Assembly (NCBI RefSeq): GCF_023534745.1
Contig: NZ_JAMHJQ010000005.1
Location: 542,264-606,263, forward strand
DNA length: 64,000 nucleotides
Origin: Streptomyces sp. 35G-GA-8
GTDB lineage: Bacteria; Actinomycetota; Actinomycetes; Streptomycetales; Streptomycetaceae
Direction: 5' to 3'
A model generated the notes under the pieces. That model did not search any database. It saw only the letters and a program-made list of their open reading frames with translations, and was not told where the DNA came from. Made by a program: the position numbers and the translations under genes. This document shows positions 27,256-35,386 of this stretch, piece after piece (the stretch's first letter is position 1; every line of letters begins with the position of its first letter).

Positions 27256-27290
27256 TCTACAGTGAAGTAGACCGTCTACAGAACTGTAGT
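27256..27290. promoter_or_regulatory. Double BlaI-type operator between blaI (copy 1) and dedA
   Basis: Two dyads fit TCTACAnnnnTGTAGA with one mismatch each: TCTACAGTGAAGTAGA (27256-27271) and TCTACAGAACTGTAGT (27275-27290), 19 bases apart, about two helical turns. Two further exact copies precede the second blaI gene and the LCP gene. The site is 26 bases from blaI and 66 from dedA. Confidence 0.8.
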
Positions 27291-27355
27291 CAACCGGATC
27301 GTCGTACGGACACCCCTGTCCATCCTCCGTCCACCATTATGGGAGCAGCCCTTCA

Positions 27356-28033
27356 ATGGACGTATCCACCCTCGCGACGATGCCGGGGGCCGTGAACCCT
27401 CTCGACGCGGGATCACTGCTCTCCGCGTTCGGCGCCCTCGGCATCGCCTTCGTCCTCTTCGCCGAGACCGGCCTTCTCGTCGGCTTCTTCCTGCCCGGCG
27501 ACTCGCTGCTCTTCACCGCGGGGCTGCTCTGTGTCTCCGGGGCGGACGGGACCTCGCGTCTCTCGCTCGCGCAGGTCCTGATCGCCTCCGTCCTCGGAGC
27601 GTTGCTCGGCGCGCAGACCGGCTACTGGATCGGCCGGCGCGGCGGCCGGGCGCTGCTGGCGCGCAGCCGCGCCCGCAAGCTCCACGAGGGGGCGGCCCGC
27701 GCGGAGGAACTGCTCGACCGGTACGGCCACGCGAAGGCCATCGTGCTCGCCCGCTTCGTCCCGGTCGTGCGCACCGTGCTGAACCCGCTGGCCGGCGCCC
27801 TGAACGTGCCCGCGCGCCTGTTCACCCTCTGGCAGGTCATCGGCGGTGTGGTCTGGACGGTCGGGCTCGTGCTCGCCGGATACGCGCTCGGCTCGTCCGT
27901 ACCCAATGTCGACCGTTATCTGCTGCCCATCGTCGCGGTGGTCGTGATCATCTCCCTCATTCCGCTGGGCCTGGAGGTGCTGCGCTCGCGCCGGGCGGGC
28001 ACCGTGCCCGATTCCCGCGAGGAGGCACGTTGA
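27356..28033 (+). CDS. DedA-family membrane protein
   Basis: A 225-residue SNARE-associated / DedA-family protein with about five helices. FAETGLLVGFFLPGDSLLF near residue 36 and the GYWIGRRGGRALL and ARFVPVVRTVLNPLAGAL segments near residues 85 and 140 are the family signatures, including the Arg and Pro of the re-entrant loops. Members such as UptA return undecaprenyl phosphate across the membrane. ATG 27356 has GGGAG ten bases upstream. It is first in an operon with two PAP2 phosphatases (overlaps of four bases), behind the BlaI operators, which supports a role in carrier-lipid recycling. Confidence 0.9.
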   Translation: MDVSTLATMPGAVNPLDAGSLLSAFGALGIAFVLFAETGLLVGFFLPGDSLLFTAGLLCVSGADGTSRLSLAQVLIASVLGALLGAQTGYWIGRRGGRALLARSRARKLHEGAARAEELLDRYGHAKAIVLARFVPVVRTVLNPLAGALNVPARLFTLWQVIGGVVWTVGLVLAGYALGSSVPNVDRYLLPIVAVVVIISLIPLGLEVLRSRRAGTVPDSREEAR

Positions 28034-28665
28034 TCGCGAGCGCGCGGGCGGCGTCCGCCACCGAGGACCGATGGTTCGACGAGGGTCTGTACAGGTCCGT
28101 GACCGGCCTGGCGGACCGCTCGCCCGGCCGGCTGGACGCCGCCGTCTCCTTCTGGTCCACGTACGGTCTGGTCTTCTTCGGCGCGCTCCTGCTGGCCGCG
28201 TGGTGGCGCGCCCGGCCGACGGCCGGGGCTCCGCGGTCCTCGGCGCGGCCCGTCATGGCGCTCGCCGCCCCCTTCGCGCTGGTTCTGGCGTATGTCACCG
28301 GTCTGGCCCTCAAGTCGGTGATGCGGGAGCAACGGCCCTGTCAGACGCTGCACACGATCACCATCGAGGCATGCCCGCCGCTGGGCGACTGGTCGCTGCC
28401 GAGCAACCATGCCGCGATCGCGGGGGCGGCGGCCGTCGCGCTGCTGTTCGTCGACCCCGCGCTCGCGGCGCTCGCGGTCCCCGCCGCGCTGCTGATGGCC
28501 GGATCACGGGTCTGGGTCGGGGCGCACTACCCGCACGATGTCGTCCTCGGGCTGCTGGTCGGGGCGGTGGTGGCCTGGGCGCTGATGAGTCTCGCGCGAC
28601 GCACCGCTCCGCTGGCCGAACGGCTCCATGACACCCCGCTGCGCCCATTGGTCGCCCGCCGGTGA
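28030..28665 (+). CDS. PAP2-family membrane phosphatase 1
   Basis: A 211-residue membrane phosphatase. The three PAP2 blocks are present: KSVMREQRP (KxxxxxxRP), LPSNHAAIAG (PSxH, with Asn in place of the usual Gly) and SRVWVGAHYPHDVVLG (SRxxxxxHxxxD). Likely substrates are undecaprenyl diphosphate or another lipid phosphate. The start is TTG 28030, overlapping the dedA stop (TTGA), with GGAGG at 28021-28025, an unusual but well-supported start. It is the second gene of the dedA-PAP2-PAP2 operon. Confidence 0.9.
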   Translation: MIASARAASATEDRWFDEGLYRSVTGLADRSPGRLDAAVSFWSTYGLVFFGALLLAAWWRARPTAGAPRSSARPVMALAAPFALVLAYVTGLALKSVMREQRPCQTLHTITIEACPPLGDWSLPSNHAAIAGAAAVALLFVDPALAALAVPAALLMAGSRVWVGAHYPHDVVLGLLVGAVVAWALMSLARRTAPLAERLHDTPLRPLVARR

Positions 28666-29372
28666 GCCGTACGGCACCGCCGGTCCGCAGAGCCGTCCGC
28701 ACGGCGCCGCTGGCCGTCACCGCGCTCTGCGCCGCGGCCCTCGCCCTGCTGGCCGTCTTCACGACGGCGCGCGACGGCGTCCCCTTCCCGCTGGACACGA
28801 CCGCGCTCGACTGGTCGGTGAGGCACCGGTCGTCCCCCGCGGGCATCACGGCGGCGCGGGCCGTAACGGCCAGCGGCACCGGTCCGTACCCCTATCTCTG
28901 CGCCGTCGCGGCCGGGCTGCTCGCGGGCCGCGATCCACGGCACCGGCTGCTGGCGGCGGCCGGCGCGCTGGTGTTCCTCCTCGCGGGGCAGGCCGCCCGC
29001 TACGGACTGCTGGCGGCGGCTGCCCGGCCCCGGCCGCCGAGGGCGGACTGGCTGACCCATGCCACCGGCTTCGCGTTCCCCTCCGGACACACGACCACGT
29101 CGGCGCTCGCGGCGGGGCTGCTGATCTGGGGGCTCGTCCGGTTCGGCCGCGGCCCCCACGCGGTCCCCGGATGGCTGAGAGGGGCGCTCATCGTGCTCCT
29201 CGTCTGCTGGGCGGTCGCCGTGGGGCTGACCCGGATCTATCTGGGGGTGCACTGGGCGACGGATGTCGTGGGCGGATGGCTCTTCGCCGCCACCTGGCTC
29301 GGCCTGGGCGCGTCCTTCATACCGCCAGGACAGCTCGGACGGCCCGGACGCGCCCGGCGGTCGCCTCCGTAG
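28662..29372 (+). CDS. PAP2-family membrane phosphatase 2
   Basis: A 236-residue membrane phosphatase with six helices. Motifs are RYGLLAAAARPRPP, FPSGHTTTSALA and TRIYLGVHWATDVVGG, a complete active site. GTG 28662 overlaps the upstream stop (GTGA). It is diverged from its neighbour and not a recent duplicate; having two different PAP2 enzymes with one DedA protein suggests two lipid-phosphate substrates or inner and outer leaflet steps. The gene ends the operon; the following 126 bases hold a 10-bp tandem repeat (29441-29460) and no gene. Confidence 0.9.
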   Translation: MSRTAPPVRRAVRTAPLAVTALCAAALALLAVFTTARDGVPFPLDTTALDWSVRHRSSPAGITAARAVTASGTGPYPYLCAVAAGLLAGRDPRHRLLAAAGALVFLLAGQAARYGLLAAAARPRPPRADWLTHATGFAFPSGHTTTSALAAGLLIWGLVRFGRGPHAVPGWLRGALIVLLVCWAVAVGLTRIYLGVHWATDVVGGWLFAATWLGLGASFIPPGQLGRPGRARRSPP

Positions 29373-29498
29373 GCGCCGTCCGCGACCACCGCCGGACCGG
29401 CCGATGAGTCCCGTACTCCGCGGGTGTCCACCTCTTCGCCAGCCCACATCAGCCCACATCGAGAAAGGACGGCCGTCACTTCCCGTCGGCTCCCGCGC

Positions 29499-29987
29499 TC
29501 AGAGCGCGCGGTGCATGATGTGCAGCCCGACATAACCGTGCTCCGGGTGCAGGAAGCCCTCGGGGAGCGTGCCCACCACCTCGAAGCCGAGTGACCTGTA
29601 CAGCTTCACCGCGTGCGTATTGGTCTCGACGACGGCGTTGAACTGCATCGCGCGGAACCCCGCCGCCCGGGCCCAGTCGATCGTGTACGTACAGAGCGCC
29701 CTGCCCACCCCGCGCCCCCCGTGCGCCGGGTCGACCATGTAGCTCGCGCTCGCGATGTGCGAGGCGTTGCCCATGTGGTTCCGGTTCATCTTCGCCGTGC
29801 CCAGGACCGTACCCGCGTCGTCGACGGCGACGACGGTACGGTTCGGGGGCGCGACGAGCCACATGTCCCGCCCGTCGGTCTCACTGAGCCCGACGGGGTA
29901 GGTGAAGGTCTCGCCGGCGGCGGCGATCCGGTGGAAGAACGGCCAGATGGCGGGCCAGTCCTCGGTGGTGGCTTCCCTGATCAACAT
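29499..29987 (-). CDS. GNAT-family N-acetyltransferase
   Basis: A 162-residue acetyl-CoA-dependent acetyltransferase with MLIREATTEDWPAIWPFFHRI at the N-terminus. The acetyl-CoA loop is GGRGVGRALCTYTIDWARAAGF (R/Q-x-x-G-x-G/A type), and FNAVVETNTHAVKLYRSLGFEVVG forms the C-terminal signature. It resembles the RimI/phosphinothricin-acetyltransferase-like group, but the acceptor is unknown. The start at 29987 lacks a strong ribosome site. It is separated from the desaturase gene by 49 bases on the same strand and may be co-transcribed with it. Confidence 0.9.
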   Translation of the reverse strand: MLIREATTEDWPAIWPFFHRIAAAGETFTYPVGLSETDGRDMWLVAPPNRTVVAVDDAGTVLGTAKMNRNHMGNASHIASASYMVDPAHGGRGVGRALCTYTIDWARAAGFRAMQFNAVVETNTHAVKLYRSLGFEVVGTLPEGFLHPEHGYVGLHIMHRAL

Positions 29988-30036
29988 GGGGCCAGGATGC
30001 CCGTACGCGCACCGCGCCCGCCAGCGCTTTTGCGGC

Positions 30037-31098
30037 TCACGCCTCGGTGGCGGCGACGGCCGAGCGGAGTGGGGCGCCGGCGTCGTGGAGGCTTCTGAGC
30101 GCCTGGCGGTAGGAGGTGAGGAGGCTCGTCTCCAGATAGTCGATCCCGAGCTCCTGGCAGTAGCGCCGGACGACCGGCTGCGCCCGGCGCAGATGCGGCG
30201 TCGGCATGCTCGGGAACAGATGGTGCTCGATCTGGTAGTTGAGCCCGCCCAGCGCGAGATCGGTGAACCAGCCGCCGCGCACATTGCGCGAGGTGAGGAC
30301 CTGGCGCCGGAGGAAATCGGGGCGGTCCTCGCCGGTCAGGGTGGGCATGCCCTTGTGATTGGGGGCGAAGATCGAGCCCAGATACAGGCCGAACAGGCAC
30401 TGGTGGACAGCGAGGAAGGCCACCGCCTTGCCGGGCGGCAGGACGACGGACAGCGCGCCGAGATAGAGCGCGAAGTGAGTGAAGAGCAACAGGCCCTCCA
30501 GGCGCCGCTGTTTCAGCGACCGGTCCGCCAGCGCCCGTACCCCGGCCACATGGAGGTTGATGCCCTCCAACGCGAGGAGCGGGAAGAACAGATAGGCCTG
30601 TGAGCCGCCGATCAGCCGGGGCAGCCCCCTGGCCTCGCGCGCCTGGCCACGGGTCCACACCAGTACGTCGGGCTCGACGTCCGGATCCAGCTCCACATGG
30701 TTCGGATTGGCGTGGTGCCGGGAGTGCTTGTCCTGCCACCAGCCGTATCCCATGCCGATACCGACGTTCCCGGCGATCCGGCCGGCCCAGGCGCTGGACC
30801 GGCGCAGCCGGAACACCTGGCGGTGGCCCACGTCATGCGCGACGAGAGCGACCTGTCCGAAGACGACGGCGAGAAACGCGGCGACGGCGAGCGTCCACCA
30901 GCTGTCACCGACAAGGGCGAAGGCCACCCAGCCGGCCGCGTAGAGCACGGCGATGAGTGACATCCGCGCCAGGTAGTAACCGGGCCTCCGGCGCATCAGG
31001 CCGGCCGCGGTGATTTTCCTGGAGAGGCACGCGAAATCACTGCCCGCTTCCCGCCGCTTTTCGAGTACCGCGGGTTCGCCTGAGGGACGGATCGGCAT
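30037..31098 (-). CDS. Membrane fatty-acid (acyl-CoA type) desaturase
   Basis: A 353-residue di-iron desaturase with four membrane helices. The histidine boxes are HDVGH (88-92), HSRHH (125-129) and QIEHH (289-293), and NHVELDPDVEPD follows box 2. This pattern is that of front-end or linoleoyl-CoA-type desaturases (DesA3/FADS2-like); it inserts a cis double bond in acyl chains using O2 and an electron donor. ATG 31098 follows AAGG. No ferredoxin or reductase gene is adjacent. Adjustment of membrane fluidity is the expected purpose. Confidence 0.93.
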   Translation of the reverse strand: MPIRPSGEPAVLEKRREAGSDFACLSRKITAAGLMRRRPGYYLARMSLIAVLYAAGWVAFALVGDSWWTLAVAAFLAVVFGQVALVAHDVGHRQVFRLRRSSAWAGRIAGNVGIGMGYGWWQDKHSRHHANPNHVELDPDVEPDVLVWTRGQAREARGLPRLIGGSQAYLFFPLLALEGINLHVAGVRALADRSLKQRRLEGLLLFTHFALYLGALSVVLPPGKAVAFLAVHQCLFGLYLGSIFAPNHKGMPTLTGEDRPDFLRRQVLTSRNVRGGWFTDLALGGLNYQIEHHLFPSMPTPHLRRAQPVVRRYCQELGIDYLETSLLTSYRQALRSLHDAGAPLRSAVAATEA

Positions 31099-31245
31099 TC
31101 AGCCACGCCTTTCGGGTCGATCGCGACCGTCTTGAGCCGGCTGTGTTGATTTCGTACACCGACCGGGAATGTTTTTCGAGTGTAACCGTCCGCCACCCCG
31201 AACGGCGGATAAGCAGATGATAAGCGGAGGAGAGGCGAGTCGCTC

Positions 31246-31602
31246 ATGTTCGAAGCCGAGGACATCCGGGAGTACCGCGGCCACGATGTGGTCGATGGCG
31301 AGAAACGGAAGATCGGCTCGCTGGAAGCCATCTATGTCGACACCGCCACGGACGCCCCGTCGTTCGCCACGGTCACGGTCGGTCTGCCCACGAAACGGCG
31401 GCTCGTCTTCGTTCCGCTCGCCGAGGCCACCGTCGGGCCGAATTACCTGAAGATCCCGTGGGACCGGCAACTCGCCAAGAACGCCCCGTCGATCGATACC
31501 GACGGGGAACTGCTCGCCGAGGACGAGCCGCGGATCTTCGCCCACTACGGACTGCCCTACTCGACCGGCGCGCAGGGCGAGCGCCGGCTGGGCCGCCGCT
31601 GA
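31246..31602 (+). CDS. PRC-barrel domain protein
   Basis: A 118-residue small protein. The PRC-barrel core covers about residues 8-75 (EYRGHDVVDGEKRKIGSL through RLVFVPLAEATVGPNYLKIPW). The tail ends in a basic GERRLGRR. PRC barrels occur in RNA-processing and photosynthetic proteins; stand-alone actinobacterial ones are stress-associated with unknown role. A strong GGAGGAGAGG lies about ten bases before ATG 31246. It is divergent from the desaturase gene. Confidence 0.87.
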   Translation: MFEAEDIREYRGHDVVDGEKRKIGSLEAIYVDTATDAPSFATVTVGLPTKRRLVFVPLAEATVGPNYLKIPWDRQLAKNAPSIDTDGELLAEDEPRIFAHYGLPYSTGAQGERRLGRR

Positions 31603-31607
31603 GAAAA

Positions 31608-31647
31608 GCGGCGCGGAGCGCGGTGTGCGTACCGCGTCACGCGCCGC
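31608..31647. terminator. Nested bidirectional terminator
   Basis: Outer arms GCGGCGCG (31608-31615) and CGCGCCGC (31640-31647) enclose an inner CGCGGT/ACCGCG hairpin, between the convergent PRC-barrel and lipase genes. Confidence 0.65.
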
Positions 31648-31662
31648 CGGGCCCGCTCGGGA

Positions 31663-32481
31663 TCAGGCGAGGTTTTTCTCGATATTCGCCAGATACGCGG
31701 GCATGAAGTGGTCCCGAATTCCGTCGGAGGCGGGCGCGAACAGATCGGCGGTACGCCCCTTGATTCGGTCCTTGAGTCCGTCGATCAGCGGCATCCGGTC
31801 GTGGAGTACGCCGTCGGCGTCGAAATACCTGACGTGGTCCACATGGGTGAACACCGGCGCCGGCGGGACCTGGGGCACGATGTCGTTGTTATTGACGAAG
31901 CGGTGGGTACGGCCCTTCAGCGCGGTGTTGTGCGCGGCGGCGAGCACCCGGTCGCAGGTGCGGGGCTGGCCGTATGTGCAGATGCCGTCGGCGAGGATCC
32001 TCGGCTCCTCGAAGCACAGCCGGCCACCGGCGAGCATGGCGAGGGCGCCGCCCAGGCTGTGCCCGGTGATCCACACCGTCTGTCCACCGGTACGGAATGT
32101 CTCGATGGCGGAGCGTACGTCCGGATACACCGACGCGAGTGCCCGGTGGAAGCCGAAGTGGACGAAGCCCTTGTTGCCAGGACCCGGCACGGGCGGGGTG
32201 TTGACGTCGGTCAGCCAGTCGCGGATCTCCAGCGGCTGGGTGCCGCGGAAGGCGGTAATGATCATCCGGTCGCTCGCGGCGACATACTCCTGGGTGTCCT
32301 CCAGGGGGAACGGCGGTTCATGGCGGGCCTCGACGTGCCGGAACCGGTCGAACCCCCAGTCGGCGAGGACGCTCCGCACCTCGCCCTCCTCGCGGTAGGC
32401 GAGTTCCGCGGCCTTCGCCAGCCAGTAGGCGTGGGCCAGTTGATAACCGGTCGTCCGATGGTCGAGCGGGGCTACGGGCAT
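31663..32481 (-). CDS. Class 3 lipase-family protein
   Basis: A 272-residue alpha/beta hydrolase of the Lipase_3 family. The nucleophile elbow is ITGHSLGGALAMLAG (Ser near residue 142), the Asp is in VNNNDIVPQVPP (near 197), and the His is probably that of DHFMPAYLANI near the C-terminus. IITAFRGTQP forms the oxyanion region. No signal peptide is visible, so it is probably cytosolic or exported without a classical leader. ATG 32481 follows GGAGG with six-base spacing. Substrates are expected to be acylglycerols. Confidence 0.9.
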   Translation of the reverse strand: MPVAPLDHRTTGYQLAHAYWLAKAAELAYREEGEVRSVLADWGFDRFRHVEARHEPPFPLEDTQEYVAASDRMIITAFRGTQPLEIRDWLTDVNTPPVPGPGNKGFVHFGFHRALASVYPDVRSAIETFRTGGQTVWITGHSLGGALAMLAGGRLCFEEPRILADGICTYGQPRTCDRVLAAAHNTALKGRTHRFVNNNDIVPQVPPAPVFTHVDHVRYFDADGVLHDRMPLIDGLKDRIKGRTADLFAPASDGIRDHFMPAYLANIEKNLA

Positions 32482-32696
32482 GGCGAACCTCCGGGACGTA
32501 CACGAACACGGGCGTGGGGTGACGCGTTCGATGATTGATCATTCTCCGGACGGGCCCCGTCTCCGCGTTCACCCACGCGGGCGGCGCGTGGGAGCGCGAG
32601 GGCGTGTCTTCGAAGACACGCCCCAGTCGCGTACCGGCTCGCCGCCCCGGCGCGCATGCCGGGCCCCGGCCGCCGTCGGCTCGTGTCGCCGCGCCC

Positions 32697-33182
32697 TCAG
32701 TCCGCCGGCCGCCGAGGAGCGGCAAGACGCTCCGTCGGACCCCCGAAGGACAGGAACAGCGACCGGGCGGCGAGCAGCCACTCGTCCCCGGCCTTGCGGA
32801 ACGTGTCCTCGTAATGGCCGACATTCGCCGGTGGCCGGGGCGGGACGATGCCGCCGGTGTAGCCGTCGACCCGGTACGTGGCGAAGTACGAGGTGGCCGT
32901 GGCCGTGGTCGGGGAGTCCACGGTGACCAGGACGTTCGTACTCATGCGGAGCGAGCGCCGGTCCGCGGGCCGGGAGCCGAAGTAGGCGCGGAGCGCGTCG
33001 CGCCCCTCCACCCGGCGGCTGTCGTGGGCCCACTCCCAGACGCCGTCGGGCGTGAACAGGTCGGCGACCGTGCCCGGTTCCCCGAGGTCGAGCCGGCGGA
33101 CGAACTCGGCGATCAGACGTTCACAGGCGCGCTCCGCGAGCAGACGTTCCAGGGGGCCGAGGGGTTGCGTGGTCATCTCCAT
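32697..33182 (-). CDS. Nuclear-transport-factor-2-like (SnoaL-type) protein
   Basis: A 161-residue protein of the NTF2-like fold, with RLIAEFVRRLDLGEPGTVADLFTPDGVWEW at the N-terminus, GRDALRAYFGSR, then strands ending in WLLAARSLFLSF. The family includes ketosteroid isomerases, polyketide cyclases and small dehydratases; the acid-base residues are not certain here. Three closely spaced ATGs (33188, 33182, 33176) follow GAGGAG; 33182 has the best spacing. It is divergent from the NodS-like operon and shares its control region. Confidence 0.8.
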   Translation of the reverse strand: MEMTTQPLGPLERLLAERACERLIAEFVRRLDLGEPGTVADLFTPDGVWEWAHDSRRVEGRDALRAYFGSRPADRRSLRMSTNVLVTVDSPTTATATSYFATYRVDGYTGGIVPPRPPANVGHYEDTFRKAGDEWLLAARSLFLSFGGPTERLAAPRRPAD

Positions 33183-33264
33183 CTCCATCTCCTCTTCGTA
33201 GCAGCCGACGCGCCGTCGACGCCCGGCGTTTTCGGCGCGTACGGCCACCTCGGCCCCTCTCGGC

Positions 33265-33291
33265 CCACCTCGGCCAGCTGGGCCGAGGTGG
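33265..33291. promoter_or_regulatory. 11-bp-arm inverted repeat in a divergent control region
   Basis: Arms at 33265-33275 and 33281-33291 (CCACCTCGGCC and its complement) flank a 5-base loop. The half site is repeated nearby at 33244-33254 as GCCACCTCGGC. It lies between the NTF2-like gene and the NodS-like operon, 26 bases from the DasR-type box, and may be a second operator. Confidence 0.5.
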
Positions 33292-33316
33292 CCGAAACTC
33301 GACGCCCCTTCGCCCA

Positions 33317-33352
33317 ATTGGTCTGGACCACATACGTGGTGACCGCTAGGGT
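33317..33352 (+). promoter_or_regulatory. DasR-type (GntR/HutC) operator overlapping a promoter
   Basis: ATTGGTCTGGACCACA (33317-33332) matches 13 of 16 positions of the DasR-responsive element ACTGGTCTAGACCACT, with the TGGTC-tg-GACCA core intact. It overlaps a candidate -35 TGGACC (33324-33329), followed after 17 bases by TAGGGT (33347-33352). Related HutC-family regulators bind similar sites, so the regulator is not certain. Confidence 0.6.
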
Positions 33353-33444
33353 CCCTGCCAGCCGACACCCGTACCGAGCACCCCCCGACCGGCCCCACCC
33401 TGCCCCGCTCCCGCAGTCGGCTCCGTACCAAGGACCGAAGTACC

Positions 33445-34647
33445 GTGATCGATATCGTTGTCGTACTCCGGGCCGAGGACGCCGTCCTCGACTTCCTGTC
33501 CGTACTCACCGACGACGGCGGTGGCGAGACCCGGGTGATCCTCGCCGATCGCGCCGAGACGCTGATCCTCGGCGCGGGCATGCGAGCGCCGGAACGCCTC
33601 GCCCTGATCGCGTCCCATGTCGGGCCCGTGACGGACGGCATCGCCTCACCGGGGCCCGAGGTACTCGCGACGCTCCTGCGCCGGGCCGCCGCCGGAGGGC
33701 CCTGCCGGATCTGGACCCATTCCCCCGCGGACAACCGGCGCAGCCGCGGGCGTCTCGGCCGTGACACCGCCCTCGCCCGCGCCGCCGACGCCGAGGACTC
33801 CGGCGCCGGCCTCACGGGGGCCGAGTTGCGGCACGCCGTCGGGTTCTCGCCGTACCTTCAGATCCTCAGCGATCTCGACCGCCCGCTGGGGCCGGAACAC
33901 ATCGCCGCCAAGCTGGACTTCGTCAACGGCTCGTGCGGGCATCTGCTGGCCGAGACCGACCCCGAGTTAGTGGTGCAGACCCCCCGTGTCCCCGCCGCCG
34001 AGCGCTTCTTCGACACCGACCCCGATCAGCGTGAGCGGCTTTTCGCACTGCTCGCCAGCCTGGACGACGAGGCGGCGTCCGTGGTGGACCCCTGGGAGTT
34101 CGGCAGCTCGCGGTACGAGGCGCGCCGGCTGGACGCCACCGCGGCCTGGGTGCGGGAGCGATGCGCCGACCTCGGCTCCGGCTCCGCAGGCGCGCTCGTG
34201 GAAGTGGGGGCCTGTGAGGGGGCGCTGACCCGCCGGCTCGTCGCCGCCGGCTTCGCCGTACGGGCCACCGAGCCCAACGCGGTGTTCAGATCCAGGCTCA
34301 CCGCCGCGCTCGCCGGCACCGACGCGGTCACAGTGGACGGCGCCGATCTCGCGGATCTGGCCAAGGAAGACGCTCCCCGTGCCACCGCGCACCTGCTGAT
34401 CGAAATGCTCTACTACGGCCAGGATCTGGCGCTCCTCGACGATCTGGCCACGGATCTCGTCTTCGTCGCCCTCGAACCCGATGCGCTGGCCTCACGCGTA
34501 CGCCCCTGGCTGGAGCGGTCCGCCACCTGGCGTGCGGAAGAGGAGACCGTTCTCGTGCCGCCGCAGTTGGAGACGGTCTGCGCGGGACGCGCCTATCTGA
34601 GCAAGCGCGGCAGCGTGGGGCTGCTCCTGCGGCGTACGAACGGCTGA
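33445..34647 (+). CDS. NodS-like SAM-dependent methyltransferase with extra N-terminal domain
   Basis: A 400-residue protein. The C-terminal half (about 190-400) resembles the nodulation-protein-S methyltransferase family: FFDTDPDQRERLFALLA, DPWEFGSSRYEARR, then the SAM loop LVEVGACEGALTRRLVAAGF and RATEPN. NodS N-methylates deacetylated GlcNAc in rhizobial Nod factors. The N-terminal half (1-180) is not a recognised domain; THSPADNRRSRGR near residue 91 recalls the second motif of PIG-L deacetylases, so it may be a degenerate one. No strong ribosome site precedes ATG 33445. First of three genes ending in a PIG-L deacetylase. Confidence 0.72.
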   Translation: MIDIVVVLRAEDAVLDFLSVLTDDGGGETRVILADRAETLILGAGMRAPERLALIASHVGPVTDGIASPGPEVLATLLRRAAAGGPCRIWTHSPADNRRSRGRLGRDTALARAADAEDSGAGLTGAELRHAVGFSPYLQILSDLDRPLGPEHIAAKLDFVNGSCGHLLAETDPELVVQTPRVPAAERFFDTDPDQRERLFALLASLDDEAASVVDPWEFGSSRYEARRLDATAAWVRERCADLGSGSAGALVEVGACEGALTRRLVAAGFAVRATEPNAVFRSRLTAALAGTDAVTVDGADLADLAKEDAPRATAHLLIEMLYYGQDLALLDDLATDLVFVALEPDALASRVRPWLERSATWRAEEETVLVPPQLETVCAGRAYLSKRGSVGLLLRRTNG

Positions 34648-34666
34648 CCGCCTGGGGAGACCGGAG

Positions 34667-35386
34667 ATGTGCGACATGTACGACCGCTGTGTCGGGCTGG
34701 GCTACCACTGCGAGTCCACCCATCAGATCCGCCGGATCACCGGCAATGACCGCGCGCACTTCTTCGACTGGCTCGATCTCGACTTCGAGTCCGTCGTGGA
34801 GACGATCGCCGGTGACTTCGCCGAGGTGCTGCGGCCCGGGATGGTCGAGCCGTTCAGCGACGGTCTCTGCGCGCTGGACCGGGGCTCCGACATCCGCTTC
34901 TTCCACGACTTCCACCCCACGTCGGGCACCGCGCTCACGCAGTCCGACATCGACCGGCAGTTCGACGGCGTACGCGCCAAGTTCCGGGCGCTGGCCGACC
35001 GCTGGCGTACGCTCGCGCGGTCGTCGGCGCATGTGCTGTACGTCCACCACGACGCCTTCGACGAACTCACCGCGGCCGATCTGCGCAGGCTGCGGCTGGT
35101 CATCGCGGCGGCGTATCCGCGCCACCGGTTCGATCTGCTCTGGCTGCGCCGTACCCCGCCGCCGGACGGCGCCGCTCTCGGCCCGGGGATCGGCTGGGGC
35201 ACGGTCGCGGCCGCCCCCGGGCGGTGGGAGGGCGACGACGCCGAGTGGGACGCCGCGTTCCGCGCTGTGCGCTTCGCCCCGCCGCCGCCCCCGCCCTCGC
35301 CCTCGCCCTCGACAGAGCCATCCGTATCGCCCGGAGCCTTCACGACGCCCATTCCGTCCGTCACCGACAGGAGCATGTCCGTATGA
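34667..35386 (+). CDS. DUF1796-like putative papain-like cysteine peptidase
   Basis: A 239-residue protein. The N-terminal VGLGYHCESTHQIRRIT, FFDWLDLDFESVVETIAGDF and VRFFHDFHP pattern fits the DUF1796 family (putative cysteine peptidases; the conserved Cys and His are visible). The middle holds SSAHVLYVHHDAFDEL. The last 45 residues form a Pro/Ser-rich tail. DUF1796 proteins often sit with glycosyltransferases and glycan-modifying genes, and their reaction is not established. ATG 34667 has GGGGAG six bases upstream, 19 bases after the methyltransferase, and its stop overlaps the deacetylase start. Confidence 0.72.
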   Translation: MCDMYDRCVGLGYHCESTHQIRRITGNDRAHFFDWLDLDFESVVETIAGDFAEVLRPGMVEPFSDGLCALDRGSDIRFFHDFHPTSGTALTQSDIDRQFDGVRAKFRALADRWRTLARSSAHVLYVHHDAFDELTAADLRRLRLVIAAAYPRHRFDLLWLRRTPPPDGAALGPGIGWGTVAAAPGRWEGDDAEWDAAFRAVRFAPPPPPPSPSPSTEPSVSPGAFTTPIPSVTDRSMSV

